Assembly (NCBI GenBank): GCA_002413305.1
Contig: DHWS01000105.1
Span: 1 to 11,573, forward strand
From: Actinobacteria bacterium UBA5176
GTDB taxonomy: Bacteria > Actinomycetota > UBA4738
Reading direction: 5' to 3'
DNA length: 11,573 nt
A program made the translations under genes and the position numbers. Shown here piece after piece: positions 5,677-11,573 of the stretch (the first letter of the stretch is position 1; each line of letters begins with the position of its first letter). The notes beneath the pieces were generated by a model that saw only the letters and a list, made by a program, of their open reading frames with translations, made no database searches and had not been told where the DNA came from.

Positions 5677-8160
5677 ATGGCCATCCTCACGCCGGACCGC
5701 AACACCGCCGCACGGCCTCGACCGACGGTTCCGAGCCCCGCCACGCCTCCTTCGGACCTGAGCGTCGGACAGGGGGAAGCGCGCCCGGGCTACCTCGCCA
5801 AACGCTTCTTCCTGGGCCGGCCGCTGGCCACCCACCGCCTGGCCCACGAGCGCCTCGGCAAACCCACCGCCCTGGCCGTCTTCTCCTCGGACAACATGTC
5901 GAGCGTCGCCTATGCCACGGAGGAGATCCTTCGCGTGCTGATCCCCGCCGTCGGGGTGGTGGCCTTCACGCTGGTCATGCCCGTCACCATCTCGGTGATC
6001 CTGATCGAAGCGATCCTCATCTTCTCCTACCGCCAAACGATCAAGGCCTATCCGTCGGCAGGCGGCGCGTACATCGTGACGAAGGACAACCTGGGGCTGC
6101 TGCCGGCGCAGCTGGCCGGGGTCGCGCTGCTGGTCGACTACGTCCTGACGGTGGCGGTGTCGACGGCGGCCGGGGTGGAGGCCATCAGCAGCGTCTACCC
6201 GCTGGCCGTACCGGTTCGGATCGGGCTGTCGCTGTTCTTCGTCTGGCTGATCGCCTACGGGAACCTGCTGGGCGTGCGCGAATCGGGCCGGATCTTCGCC
6301 GTGCCCACCTACGTCTTCATCGTCAGCCTGTCACTGACCTGCGCCGCCGGCCTGTACCAGGTCCTCATGGGCCACCTGCACCCGTTCCCGATCGGGCCTC
6401 AGGTCCACAGCGGCGGACTGACGCCGGGGGTCGCGGCGGTGACCGTGTTCATCGTCCTGAAGGCGTTCGCCTCCGGAGGCGCGGCCGTCACGGGCGTGGA
6501 GGCCATCTCGAACGGCGTGCCCGCCTTCCGCAAGCCCGAATGGAAGAACGCCCAGACCACGCTGGTGTGGATGGGCGTCATCCTCTCCTCGACGTTCCTG
6601 GCGGTCTCCTACCTGGCCTACCGCCTGCACGTGATCCCGGTGGCCGACGAGAGCAAGTCGGTCCTCGGCCAGATCGGGCAGGTGGTCTACGGGCACGGGG
6701 CGATCGGGCAGGTGCTCTTCTATGTCCTGCAGATCTCAACCACCCTGATCCTCATCCTGGCGGCGAACACCTCGTTCGCCGATTTCCCCCGTCTGGCCAG
6801 CTTCCACGCAGGCGACGCGTTCATGCCCCGGCAGCTGACGAAGCGCGGGCACAAGCTGGTGTTCTCCAACGGGATCGTCGCTCTGGCGGTGGCCGCCACC
6901 GTGGTCATCGTGGTGTTCCGGGCGAGCGTGACCGCCATGATCCCCCTGTACGCGCTGGGCGTGTTCACCTCCTTCACCCTCTCGCAGAGCGGCATGGCGA
7001 AGCGGCATCTGCGCCTCCGTGAGCAGGGGTGGCGACTGGGCCTGCTGGTCAACGGGTTCGGCGCGATCTCGACCGGCGTGGTGGCGATCATCATCGCCGT
7101 CGTGAAGTTCCACCCGCACGGGGAGTTCGGCGGAGCCTGGATGGTCATCCTCGCCGTCCCGATCCTCGTGTTCGCGCTGGTGCGGGTCAACAAGACGTAC
7201 GAAGCGGAGGAGGACGACCTGCTGGAAGGCCTCGAGCACATCGACCGGGAGCCGGCCCGCGCCCACACGGCCCTGGTCCTGGTCGATGCGCTGGATGAGA
7301 AGACGCTCCACGCGATCCAGTACGCCTTCACGATCCGGCCGGCCGACATCCGGGGTGTCCATCTCGGCACCGGCCCCGAGGCGACCACCGAGCTCCTGCA
7401 TGGGTGGAGCGCCGCTGAGATCGGCTTCCCGCTGGAGGTCTGGCCATGCGGGACTGAGCGGAAGGGCGCCTGCCTCGCCAGGTACGTCCGGGAGCGCACC
7501 TCCGAAGGCGACCAGATCACGGTCATCGTTCCCGGGCCGAAACGCCTGACGTTCTGGCAGCGCCTGCGCAGGGGGCGGTCCTGGACGGGGCTGGTCGAAC
7601 CGCTCCGCGAAATGGAGAACGTGAGCGTGGCGGTGATCCGGGAACACGCCGGGGGCGGGCACCAGCAGGGGGCCGGTGGGCGCATCCGCGTCTCGCCCCG
7701 GGCCCGCCACAGCGCGGTCATCCTGATCGACCGGCTGGACCGAAGCGTGCTGAAAGCCATCCGCTACGCCCGGGCCATCCAGGCCATCGACATCCGCGTG
7801 GTGCATGCGGGGATCGATCCCGAACGGGCGGCCCGCCTGGTCGAACAGTGGGGCGAGGTCGGCGTCACGCTGGGGGTGCCGCTGGACGTGGTCGAGTGCT
7901 TCGACCGGAACATCTCCCGCACGGTGCGCCAGTACGTCGAGCGGCTGAAGTCCCCCGATTCGGAGATCACCGTCATCCTTCCCCGCCGGGAGTACCCGCG
8001 CCCCGTCCAGCGGCTGCTCCACGACCACACCAGCCGGACGATCACCCGGGCGCTGGCCGACGAGGGGCACGTCGACGTGGTGGCCGTTCCCTACAAGCTG
8101 CGCGGCCGCCACGGCGACCGCCCGCGCCGGCACGGTCGAGCGACGCCCACGGTGCGCTAA
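5677..8160 (+). CDS. KimA-type potassium permease with doubled C-terminal domain (kimA2)
   Basis: An 827-aa paralogue of the permease at 682-3030. The N-terminal 38 residues are Pro/Ala rich and extra. The transporter core (about 40-505, roughly 12 helices) has Ser-Ser-Asp-Asn-Met-Ser-Ser-Val-Ala-Tyr (70-79), Ser-Tyr-Arg-Gln (117-120), Gly-Gly-Ala-Tyr-Ile-Val (129-134), Asp-Tyr-Val-Leu-Thr (154-158) and Val-Thr-Gly-Val-Glu-Ala-Ile-Ser-Asn (271-279). The presumed ion-site residues are thus Asp72, Tyr79, Asp154, Thr158, Thr272 and Glu275. Two C-terminal repeats follow, about 529-655 and 678-807, joined by a Gly/His/Gln-rich linker (656-670). It is followed after 10 bp by two RCK genes, the arrangement known for the actinobacterial ceoB-ceoC locus beside an APC permease. 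Potassium import, probably proton coupled, is inferred from the KimA resemblance. Confidence 0.86.
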   Translation: MAILTPDRNTAARPRPTVPSPATPPSDLSVGQGEARPGYLAKRFFLGRPLATHRLAHERLGKPTALAVFSSDNMSSVAYATEEILRVLIPAVGVVAFTLVMPVTISVILIEAILIFSYRQTIKAYPSAGGAYIVTKDNLGLLPAQLAGVALLVDYVLTVAVSTAAGVEAISSVYPLAVPVRIGLSLFFVWLIAYGNLLGVRESGRIFAVPTYVFIVSLSLTCAAGLYQVLMGHLHPFPIGPQVHSGGLTPGVAAVTVFIVLKAFASGGAAVTGVEAISNGVPAFRKPEWKNAQTTLVWMGVILSSTFLAVSYLAYRLHVIPVADESKSVLGQIGQVVYGHGAIGQVLFYVLQISTTLILILAANTSFADFPRLASFHAGDAFMPRQLTKRGHKLVFSNGIVALAVAATVVIVVFRASVTAMIPLYALGVFTSFTLSQSGMAKRHLRLREQGWRLGLLVNGFGAISTGVVAIIIAVVKFHPHGEFGGAWMVILAVPILVFALVRVNKTYEAEEDDLLEGLEHIDREPARAHTALVLVDALDEKTLHAIQYAFTIRPADIRGVHLGTGPEATTELLHGWSAAEIGFPLEVWPCGTERKGACLARYVRERTSEGDQITVIVPGPKRLTFWQRLRRGRSWTGLVEPLREMENVSVAVIREHAGGGHQQGAGGRIRVSPRARHSAVILIDRLDRSVLKAIRYARAIQAIDIRVVHAGIDPERAARLVEQWGEVGVTLGVPLDVVECFDRNISRTVRQYVERLKSPDSEITVILPRREYPRPVQRLLHDHTSRTITRALADEGHVDVVAVPYKLRGRHGDRPRRHGRATPTVR

Positions 8161-8163
8161 CCT
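8158..8163 (+). promoter_or_regulatory. TAACCT, possible -10 for a leaderless RCK1 transcript
   Basis: TAACCT fits TAnnnT and ends exactly 7 nt before the ATG at 8171, the spacing typical of leaderless actinobacterial genes. It includes the kimA2 stop TAA. No ribosome site precedes that ATG, whereas the next gene has a strong one. No good -35 is visible upstream, so this remains tentative. Confidence 0.3.
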
Positions 8164-8170
8164 GACCGGC

Positions 8171-8827
8171 ATGCACGTCGTGATCATGGGTTGCGGACGG
8201 GTCGGGGTCGCCCTGACCCTCCAGCTCGCCAAGTCGGGGAACTCGGTTGCCATCATCGACAAGCGCCCGGAGGCCTTCGACCGGCTGCCCCCCGGGTTCG
8301 AGGCGAAGAAGGTGGTCGGGCTGGGGTTCGACCGCGAGGTGATGATGGACGCGGGCATCAAGGAGGCCGGGGGGTTCGTGGCGGTGTCGAACGGCGACAA
8401 CTCGAACATCGTCTCGGCCCGCATCGCCCGTGAGCACTTCCACGTGCCGAAGGTGGTCGCCCGGATCTACGACCCCCGCCGGGCGGAGATCTACGAGCGG
8501 CTGAACATCCCCACTGTGGCGTCCGTCCGTTGGTCGGCGCAGCAGATCACGTTCCTCCTGTTCCACGGCAAGGAGGAGCTGAAGGAGAGCTTCGCCGGCG
8601 GCTCGCTGCTCCACCTCCAGTTGACGATCCCCGACCACCTCGTGGGGCAGCTGATCACGTCGGTGGAGTCGACGGGCGAGGTCCAGGTGATCGGCGTGGG
8701 GCGGGGCGGGGGCGGCTTCATCCCCGTAGCCACCAGCACGTTTCAGCAGGGCGACGTCGCCCACTTCGTGGTGGCCAAGGACGCCATGGCCAAGGTGGAC
8801 CTCCTGCTGACGCCGGCGCCCGAATGA
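8171..8827 (+). CDS. RCK (TrkA-N/TrkA-C) potassium channel regulator, CeoB-like
   Basis: A 218-aa cytosolic protein with one RCK unit. The Rossmann-fold RCK_N half (1 to about 120) has Gly7-Cys-Gly9-Arg-Val-Gly12 for nucleotide binding, an acidic residue at the end of strand 2 (Asp30, after Ile-Ile) and Ala-Arg-Ile-Tyr-Asp-Pro (97-102). The RCK_C half covers about 140-215, a possible ligand site. Asp30 favours NAD(H) or adenosine-type ligands binding through the ribose hydroxyls. Classical E. coli TrkA has two RCK units in one chain; here they are split over two genes, as in mycobacterial CeoB and CeoC. No TrkH or KtrB pore subunit is encoded in the window, and the gene directly follows kimA2, so the permease is the most obvious partner by position. 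The partner is inferred, not shown. Confidence 0.9.
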   Translation: MHVVIMGCGRVGVALTLQLAKSGNSVAIIDKRPEAFDRLPPGFEAKKVVGLGFDREVMMDAGIKEAGGFVAVSNGDNSNIVSARIAREHFHVPKVVARIYDPRRAEIYERLNIPTVASVRWSAQQITFLLFHGKEELKESFAGGSLLHLQLTIPDHLVGQLITSVESTGEVQVIGVGRGGGGFIPVATSTFQQGDVAHFVVAKDAMAKVDLLLTPAPE

Positions 8828-8833
8828 AGGAGG
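8827..8833 (+). promoter_or_regulatory. Ribosome binding site of the second RCK gene
   Basis: AAGGAGG, a near-perfect Shine-Dalgarno match 7 nt before the GTG at 8841. It supports GTG as the start codon and contrasts with the missing site before the first RCK gene. Confidence 0.8.
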
Positions 8834-8840
8834 CAGCGCG

Positions 8841-9503
8841 GTGAAGCTCGTCGTCGCCGGTGCCGGGAAGATGGGGCGCCACCTCGCTCTTGACCTGTCC
8901 GACCGCGGGCACGAGGTGACGATCATCGAACAGCTCCCCGGCGCCGTGGCTCGGGCGCGCCAAGAGCTCCCCGACGCCGTGGCGATCCTGCTCGGCGACG
9001 CGTGCGAGCCCTACGTGCTGGAGGAGGCCAAGCTCGCCCAGGCCGAGGTGATCATCGCCGCCACCGGCGACGACGAGGACAACCTGGTCATCTCCCTGCT
9101 GGCCAAGCAGGAGTTCGCCGTCCCACGCGTGTTGGCCAGGGTGAACCACCCCACCAACGAGTGGATGTTCACCGAACAATGGGGCGTGGACGTCGCGGTC
9201 TCGCCCGCGCACATCCTCACCGCCATGGTCGACGAGGCCGTGTCGGTCGGGGACCTGGTCCGGTTGCTGAAGCTCCAGCACGGACAGGTCACGCTGGTCG
9301 AGCTCACGCTGAAGGAGGGCTCGGCGGTGGCGAACCGGCCGATGTACGAGCTTCGGCTGCCGCTCGATTCGGCCATCGTGGCGATCGTCCGCGATGAGCA
9401 CGTGGTGATCCCGCAGCCCGAGACGGTGCTCGCCGCCGGGGACGAACTGCTGGCGATCGCCACGCCCGATGTCGAAGAGGAGCTCCGCCAGGCCCTGGAG
9501 TAG
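8841..9503 (+). CDS. RCK (TrkA-N/TrkA-C) potassium channel regulator, CeoC-like
   Basis: A 220-aa second RCK protein, homologous in layout to its upstream neighbour but clearly diverged. RCK_N has Gly7-Ala-Gly9-Lys-Met-Gly12, Glu30 at the end of strand 2, Leu-Gly-Asp-Ala (51-54) and Ala-Arg-Val-Asn-His-Pro (99-104). RCK_C covers about 150-220, ending in Leu-Ala-Ala-Gly-Asp-Glu-Leu-Leu-Ala-Ile. It starts at GTG 8841, with AAGGAGG (8827-8833) 7 nt before it, and sits 13 bp after the first RCK gene, so the two are co-transcribed and probably form a hetero-oligomeric ring. Differences between the pair (Asp30 versus Glu30, and the RCK_C halves) suggest the two subunits sense different ligands, which is inference. 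Confidence 0.9.
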   Translation: MKLVVAGAGKMGRHLALDLSDRGHEVTIIEQLPGAVARARQELPDAVAILLGDACEPYVLEEAKLAQAEVIIAATGDDEDNLVISLLAKQEFAVPRVLARVNHPTNEWMFTEQWGVDVAVSPAHILTAMVDEAVSVGDLVRLLKLQHGQVTLVELTLKEGSAVANRPMYELRLPLDSAIVAIVRDEHVVIPQPETVLAAGDELLAIATPDVEEELRQALE

Positions 9504-9511
9504 ACGCGCAG

Positions 9512-9525
9512 GTCGCCGCGGCGAC
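9512..9525. repeat. 14-bp perfect palindrome between convergent genes
   Basis: GTCGCCGCGGCGAC is fully self-complementary and occupies the end of the 22-bp gap between the second RCK stop (9501-9503) and the OB-fold stop (9526-9528). As RNA it would give a short GC stem on either strand, so it could act as a minimal bidirectional transcription stop, but no U-tract follows in either direction. A protein-binding site is the alternative. Confidence 0.4.
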
Positions 9526-9882
9526 TCAGGCGAACTCGAACGTGGGGTTCACCATGCGCAGGACGCCCTGTTCGCGGCCCAGGACCCCATCGATCATGAG
9601 TCGCGATCCGAGGGCCAGCCCGGGGATCGAACGTCTCCCGAGCCACCGGGCGGCCACCTCACCGGTCCCGTCCGAGAGCACCACTTCCAGCGCCTCGAAC
9701 CCTTCGATCGGCCGAACGGTGATCCGCCGGACCATGCCGGCGAGCTTCACCCGTTCCCGGAGCGGGGCCTCCGCGATCCGGACCGTGCCCGGGACGGTCG
9801 CCGCCCAATCGCTCAGCTCCTCGGCCAGGCGGGACTCGTCGCTCGCCGTCAGCCGGCTCAGGAACCGCCGAACGGCACCCAC
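9526..9882 (-). CDS. OB-fold nucleic-acid-binding domain protein
   Basis: A 118-aa protein. A helical N-terminus (1 to about 28, with acidic Asp-Glu-Ser and Glu-Glu-Leu-Ser) precedes a small beta-barrel of OB type (about 43-117). Barrel signs are Val-Lys-Leu-Ala-Gly-Met-Val-Arg (45-52), Leu-Glu-Val-Val-Leu-Ser-Asp-Gly-Thr-Gly (65-74), Trp-Leu-Gly-Arg-Arg (80-84), Gly-Ile-x-Pro-Gly-like Ser-Ile-Pro-Gly-Leu, and the closing Val-Asn-Pro-Thr-Phe-Glu. Small OB-fold proteins of this kind lie near ceoB/ceoC in mycobacteria and streptomycetes; their function is unknown to me. The start is uncertain: GTG 9882 directly abuts GGAG, so the Shine-Dalgarno overlaps the codon. It lies 14 bp after the pyrophosphatase stop, suggesting one operon. 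Confidence 0.82.
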   Translation of the reverse strand: MGAVRRFLSRLTASDESRLAEELSDWAATVPGTVRIAEAPLRERVKLAGMVRRITVRPIEGFEALEVVLSDGTGEVAARWLGRRSIPGLALGSRLMIDGVLGREQGVLRMVNPTFEFA

Positions 9883-9896
9883 CTCCGCGGATCCGT

Positions 9897-11573
9897 TCAG
9901 GAGGCCGGGTCGTTGGTGGGCGCGGATGCGCCGGGCGAGCCGTCGTCCGCACCGGGCGAGCCGTCGCCGCCGGCACCGGGGCCGTGTCCCGTCGCGCTGG
10001 AGGCGATCCGCGAGACCTCGGCCGCCTCCGGGTAGTCCGGACCCCCGGGGACGTGCTCCGGTAGCAGCAGCTGGACCTTCTGGGACTTGGAGTACCAGAT
10101 GGCCGCCGCCAGGACCAGCGTCGAGGCGATGGCCACCACGTACCGGATGGCCGTGTGGCCCGCTCCGCCCGACCCGTACTTGACCACCAGCGGTGCGATC
10201 AGCAGCGCCACCAGGTTCATGACCTTGATCAGCGGGTTCAGGGCCGGGCCCGCCGTGTCCTTGAACGGGTCGCCGACGGTGTCGCCGATGACCGTGGCCT
10301 TGTGGGATTCGGAGCCCTTCCCGCCGTACAGGCCCTCTTCGACCAGCTTCTTCGCGTTGTCCCAGGCGCCGCCGGCGTTGGAGAGCATGACGGCCAGCAG
10401 CTGGCCCGTGAGGATCGTCCCGGCCAGGAACGCGCCGAGGGCTTCAGCCTTCAGGAAGAAGCCGACGAGGATCGGCGACAGCACGGCCAGCAAGCCGGGC
10501 GTCATCAATTCGCGGAGCGACGTCCGGGTGCAGATGTCGACCACGGCGGCATAGTCCGGCGTTTCCTCGTAGGTCATGATCCCGGGGTGCTCGTGGAACT
10601 GCTTGCGCACCTCGATCACCACCTGTGATGCGGCCCGCCCCACGGCCCGGATGGCCAGGGCAGAGAACAGGAAGCTCACCGAGCCGCCGATCAACAGGCC
10701 GACCAGCACGTCCGGGTGGTCGACGCGGATCCCGAGGAAGTTGAAGCCGGCCCCGACCAACGCGACCTGGAAGGAGCCGAACAGCGACGTCGCCGCGATG
10801 ACCGCCGTGGCGATGGCCATGCCCTTGGTGATGGCCTTCGTGGAGTTCCCCACAGCGTCCAATCCGGTGAGGATCTCGGAGGCGCGGCCTTCGAACTCGC
10901 CGGACATCTCGGCGATGCCTTGCGCGTTGTCCGAGATAGGTCCGTACGTGTCCATCGAGACGATGACGCCCACGGTGGTCAGCATCCCCATGCCGGTCAG
11001 CGAGATGAAGTACAGGCGTTCGTCCAGGTTGTGTCCGAGGTAGAAGGCGGCGATGATCACCGCGCCGATCACGAGGATCGCCCACACGGTCGACTCAAGG
11101 CCGACCGCGAAGCCGCTCAGGATCGTGGTGGCGGGGCCGGTCTGACTGGCCTCGGCGATCTCCTTCACCGGGGTGCGCTTCGTCGAGGTGAAGTGCTCGG
11201 TCAGGACCTGGATGATGCTGGCCAGGATCAAGCCGAACACCACCGCCCAGAACACCCGGAGGTCCTTCACGTAGGTGACAGCCACGATGAACACACCCAC
11301 CGCCGAGGCCAACGCGGAGAGGAAGAAGCCGCGGTTGATGGACTTCATCCCGCTCTCGGTCTCCGTCCGCGGCGAGACCGCCATGATGCCGATGATCGAC
11401 GTGATGATGCCGACGGCCCGGACGAACAGCGGGAACATCACCCCGACGATGGCCCCGGACTTCGAGCCGCTGAACGCCGCCGCCCCCAGGATGATGGAGG
11501 CCAGCAGTGTGACCTCGTAGGACTCGAACAGGTCGGCGGCCATCCCCGCACAGTCGCCCACGTTGTCGCCGAC
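9897..11573 (-). CDS. hppA: Membrane proton-pumping pyrophosphatase, 5' end outside the window
   Basis: The C-terminal 558 residues of a membrane-bound pyrophosphatase, which couples PPi hydrolysis to ion pumping across the cytoplasmic membrane. The fragment begins inside the catalytic motif Val-Gly-Asp-Asn-Val-Gly-Asp-Cys-Ala-Gly-Met-Ala-Ala-Asp, so roughly the first quarter to third (including the first PPi motif) is missing. Other family motifs, in fragment numbering, are Met-Asp-Thr-Tyr-Gly-Pro-Ile-Ser-Asp-Asn-Ala (207-217), Gly-Ala-Trp-Asp-Asn-Ala-Lys-Lys (402-409) and Gly-Asp-Thr-Val-Gly-Asp-Pro-Phe-Lys-Asp-Thr (430-440). Lys246 in Gly-Asn-Ser-Thr-Lys-Ala-Ile-Thr (codon 10836-10838) is the known marker of potassium-independent H+ pumps, where potassium-dependent enzymes have Ala. 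A Gly/Ser/Pro/Asp tail of about 40 residues follows the last helix. The OB-fold gene follows 14 bp downstream. Confidence 0.95.
   Translation of the reverse strand, partial: VGDNVGDCAGMAADLFESYEVTLLASIILGAAAFSGSKSGAIVGVMFPLFVRAVGIITSIIGIMAVSPRTETESGMKSINRGFFLSALASAVGVFIVAVTYVKDLRVFWAVVFGLILASIIQVLTEHFTSTKRTPVKEIAEASQTGPATTILSGFAVGLESTVWAILVIGAVIIAAFYLGHNLDERLYFISLTGMGMLTTVGVIVSMDTYGPISDNAQGIAEMSGEFEGRASEILTGLDAVGNSTKAITKGMAIATAVIAATSLFGSFQVALVGAGFNFLGIRVDHPDVLVGLLIGGSVSFLFSALAIRAVGRAASQVVIEVRKQFHEHPGIMTYEETPDYAAVVDICTRTSLRELMTPGLLAVLSPILVGFFLKAEALGAFLAGTILTGQLLAVMLSNAGGAWDNAKKLVEEGLYGGKGSESHKATVIGDTVGDPFKDTAGPALNPLIKVMNLVALLIAPLVVKYGSGGAGHTAIRYVVAIASTLVLAAAIWYSKSQKVQLLLPEHVPGGPDYPEAAEVSRIASSATGHGPGAGGDGSPGADDGSPGASAPTNDPAS
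9932..9966 (-). repeat. Short direct repeat encoding Gly-Ser-Pro-Gly-Ala tail
   Basis: On the plus strand the 13-mer GGGCGAGCCGTCG (with flanking CC) occurs twice, at 9935 and at 9953. It encodes the repeated Asp-Gly-Ser-Pro-Gly-Ala near the C-terminus of the pyrophosphatase. It looks like a small slippage duplication in a disordered tail, with no sign of function. Confidence 0.6.

Noticed and set aside
5275..6036. N-terminal extension of the kinase into the kimA2 region
   Set aside because: The extension has no KdpD-like sequence and is antisense to the small protein and kimA2. The AGGAG site at 5283-5287 fixes the start at 5274.
6736..8424. Long open frame on the minus strand opposite kimA2
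   Set aside because: Low-complexity His/Asp/Arg-rich product without motifs; it crosses the start of the first RCK gene. It is a shadow of kimA2.
1..11573. Mobile elements, tRNA/rRNA genes, CRISPR repeats, defence genes
   Set aside because: No transposase or integrase motifs, terminal inverted repeats, regular repeat-spacer array, or tRNA-like folds were seen. The DNA is almost fully occupied by housekeeping-type transport and regulatory genes with uniform composition.

Overview
High-GC DNA with strong G/C preference at third codon positions, GTG starts and tightly packed genes. The gene set and order (APC-type permease, two TrkA/RCK proteins, small OB-fold protein) match the CeoB/CeoC neighbourhood known from Actinobacteria. 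I read the source as an actinobacterium or close relative, probably uncultured. I cannot place the class. I see no mobile element, RNA gene or CRISPR array.

Layout. Minus strand, 5274 to 123: a short KdpD-like histidine kinase overlaps a KdpE-like response regulator by 4 bp. A KimA-type potassium permease (kimA1) and a COG2316-type HD hydrolase follow, each after only 13 bp. Plus strand, 5402 to 9503, starting from the shared 127-bp divergent promoter region: a small one-helix membrane protein, a second KimA-type permease (kimA2), and two separate RCK (TrkA-like) proteins. Minus strand again, from the right edge to 9526: a 5'-truncated proton-pumping pyrophosphatase and an OB-fold protein that converges on the second RCK gene.

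How it may work together. Everything from 682 to 9503, except the unknown small protein, fits potassium homeostasis. KdpDE normally controls the KdpFABC ATPase, but no kdpFABC is present here. Instead the kinase/regulator pair is in one apparent operon with a KimA-like transporter and divergent from another. The divergent region carries four TTGACG direct repeats at 11-21-11 bp steps, the layout expected of an OmpR/KdpE-type operator. The RCK proteins lie directly after kimA2 with no TrkH/KtrB pore gene in view, which suggests they may gate the KimA-like permease. Both permeases carry two tandem copies of the KimA-type C-terminal cytosolic domain instead of the single copy in Bacillus KimA. 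The pyrophosphatase has the lysine signature of the potassium-independent H+ class, and could supply the proton gradient such symporters use.
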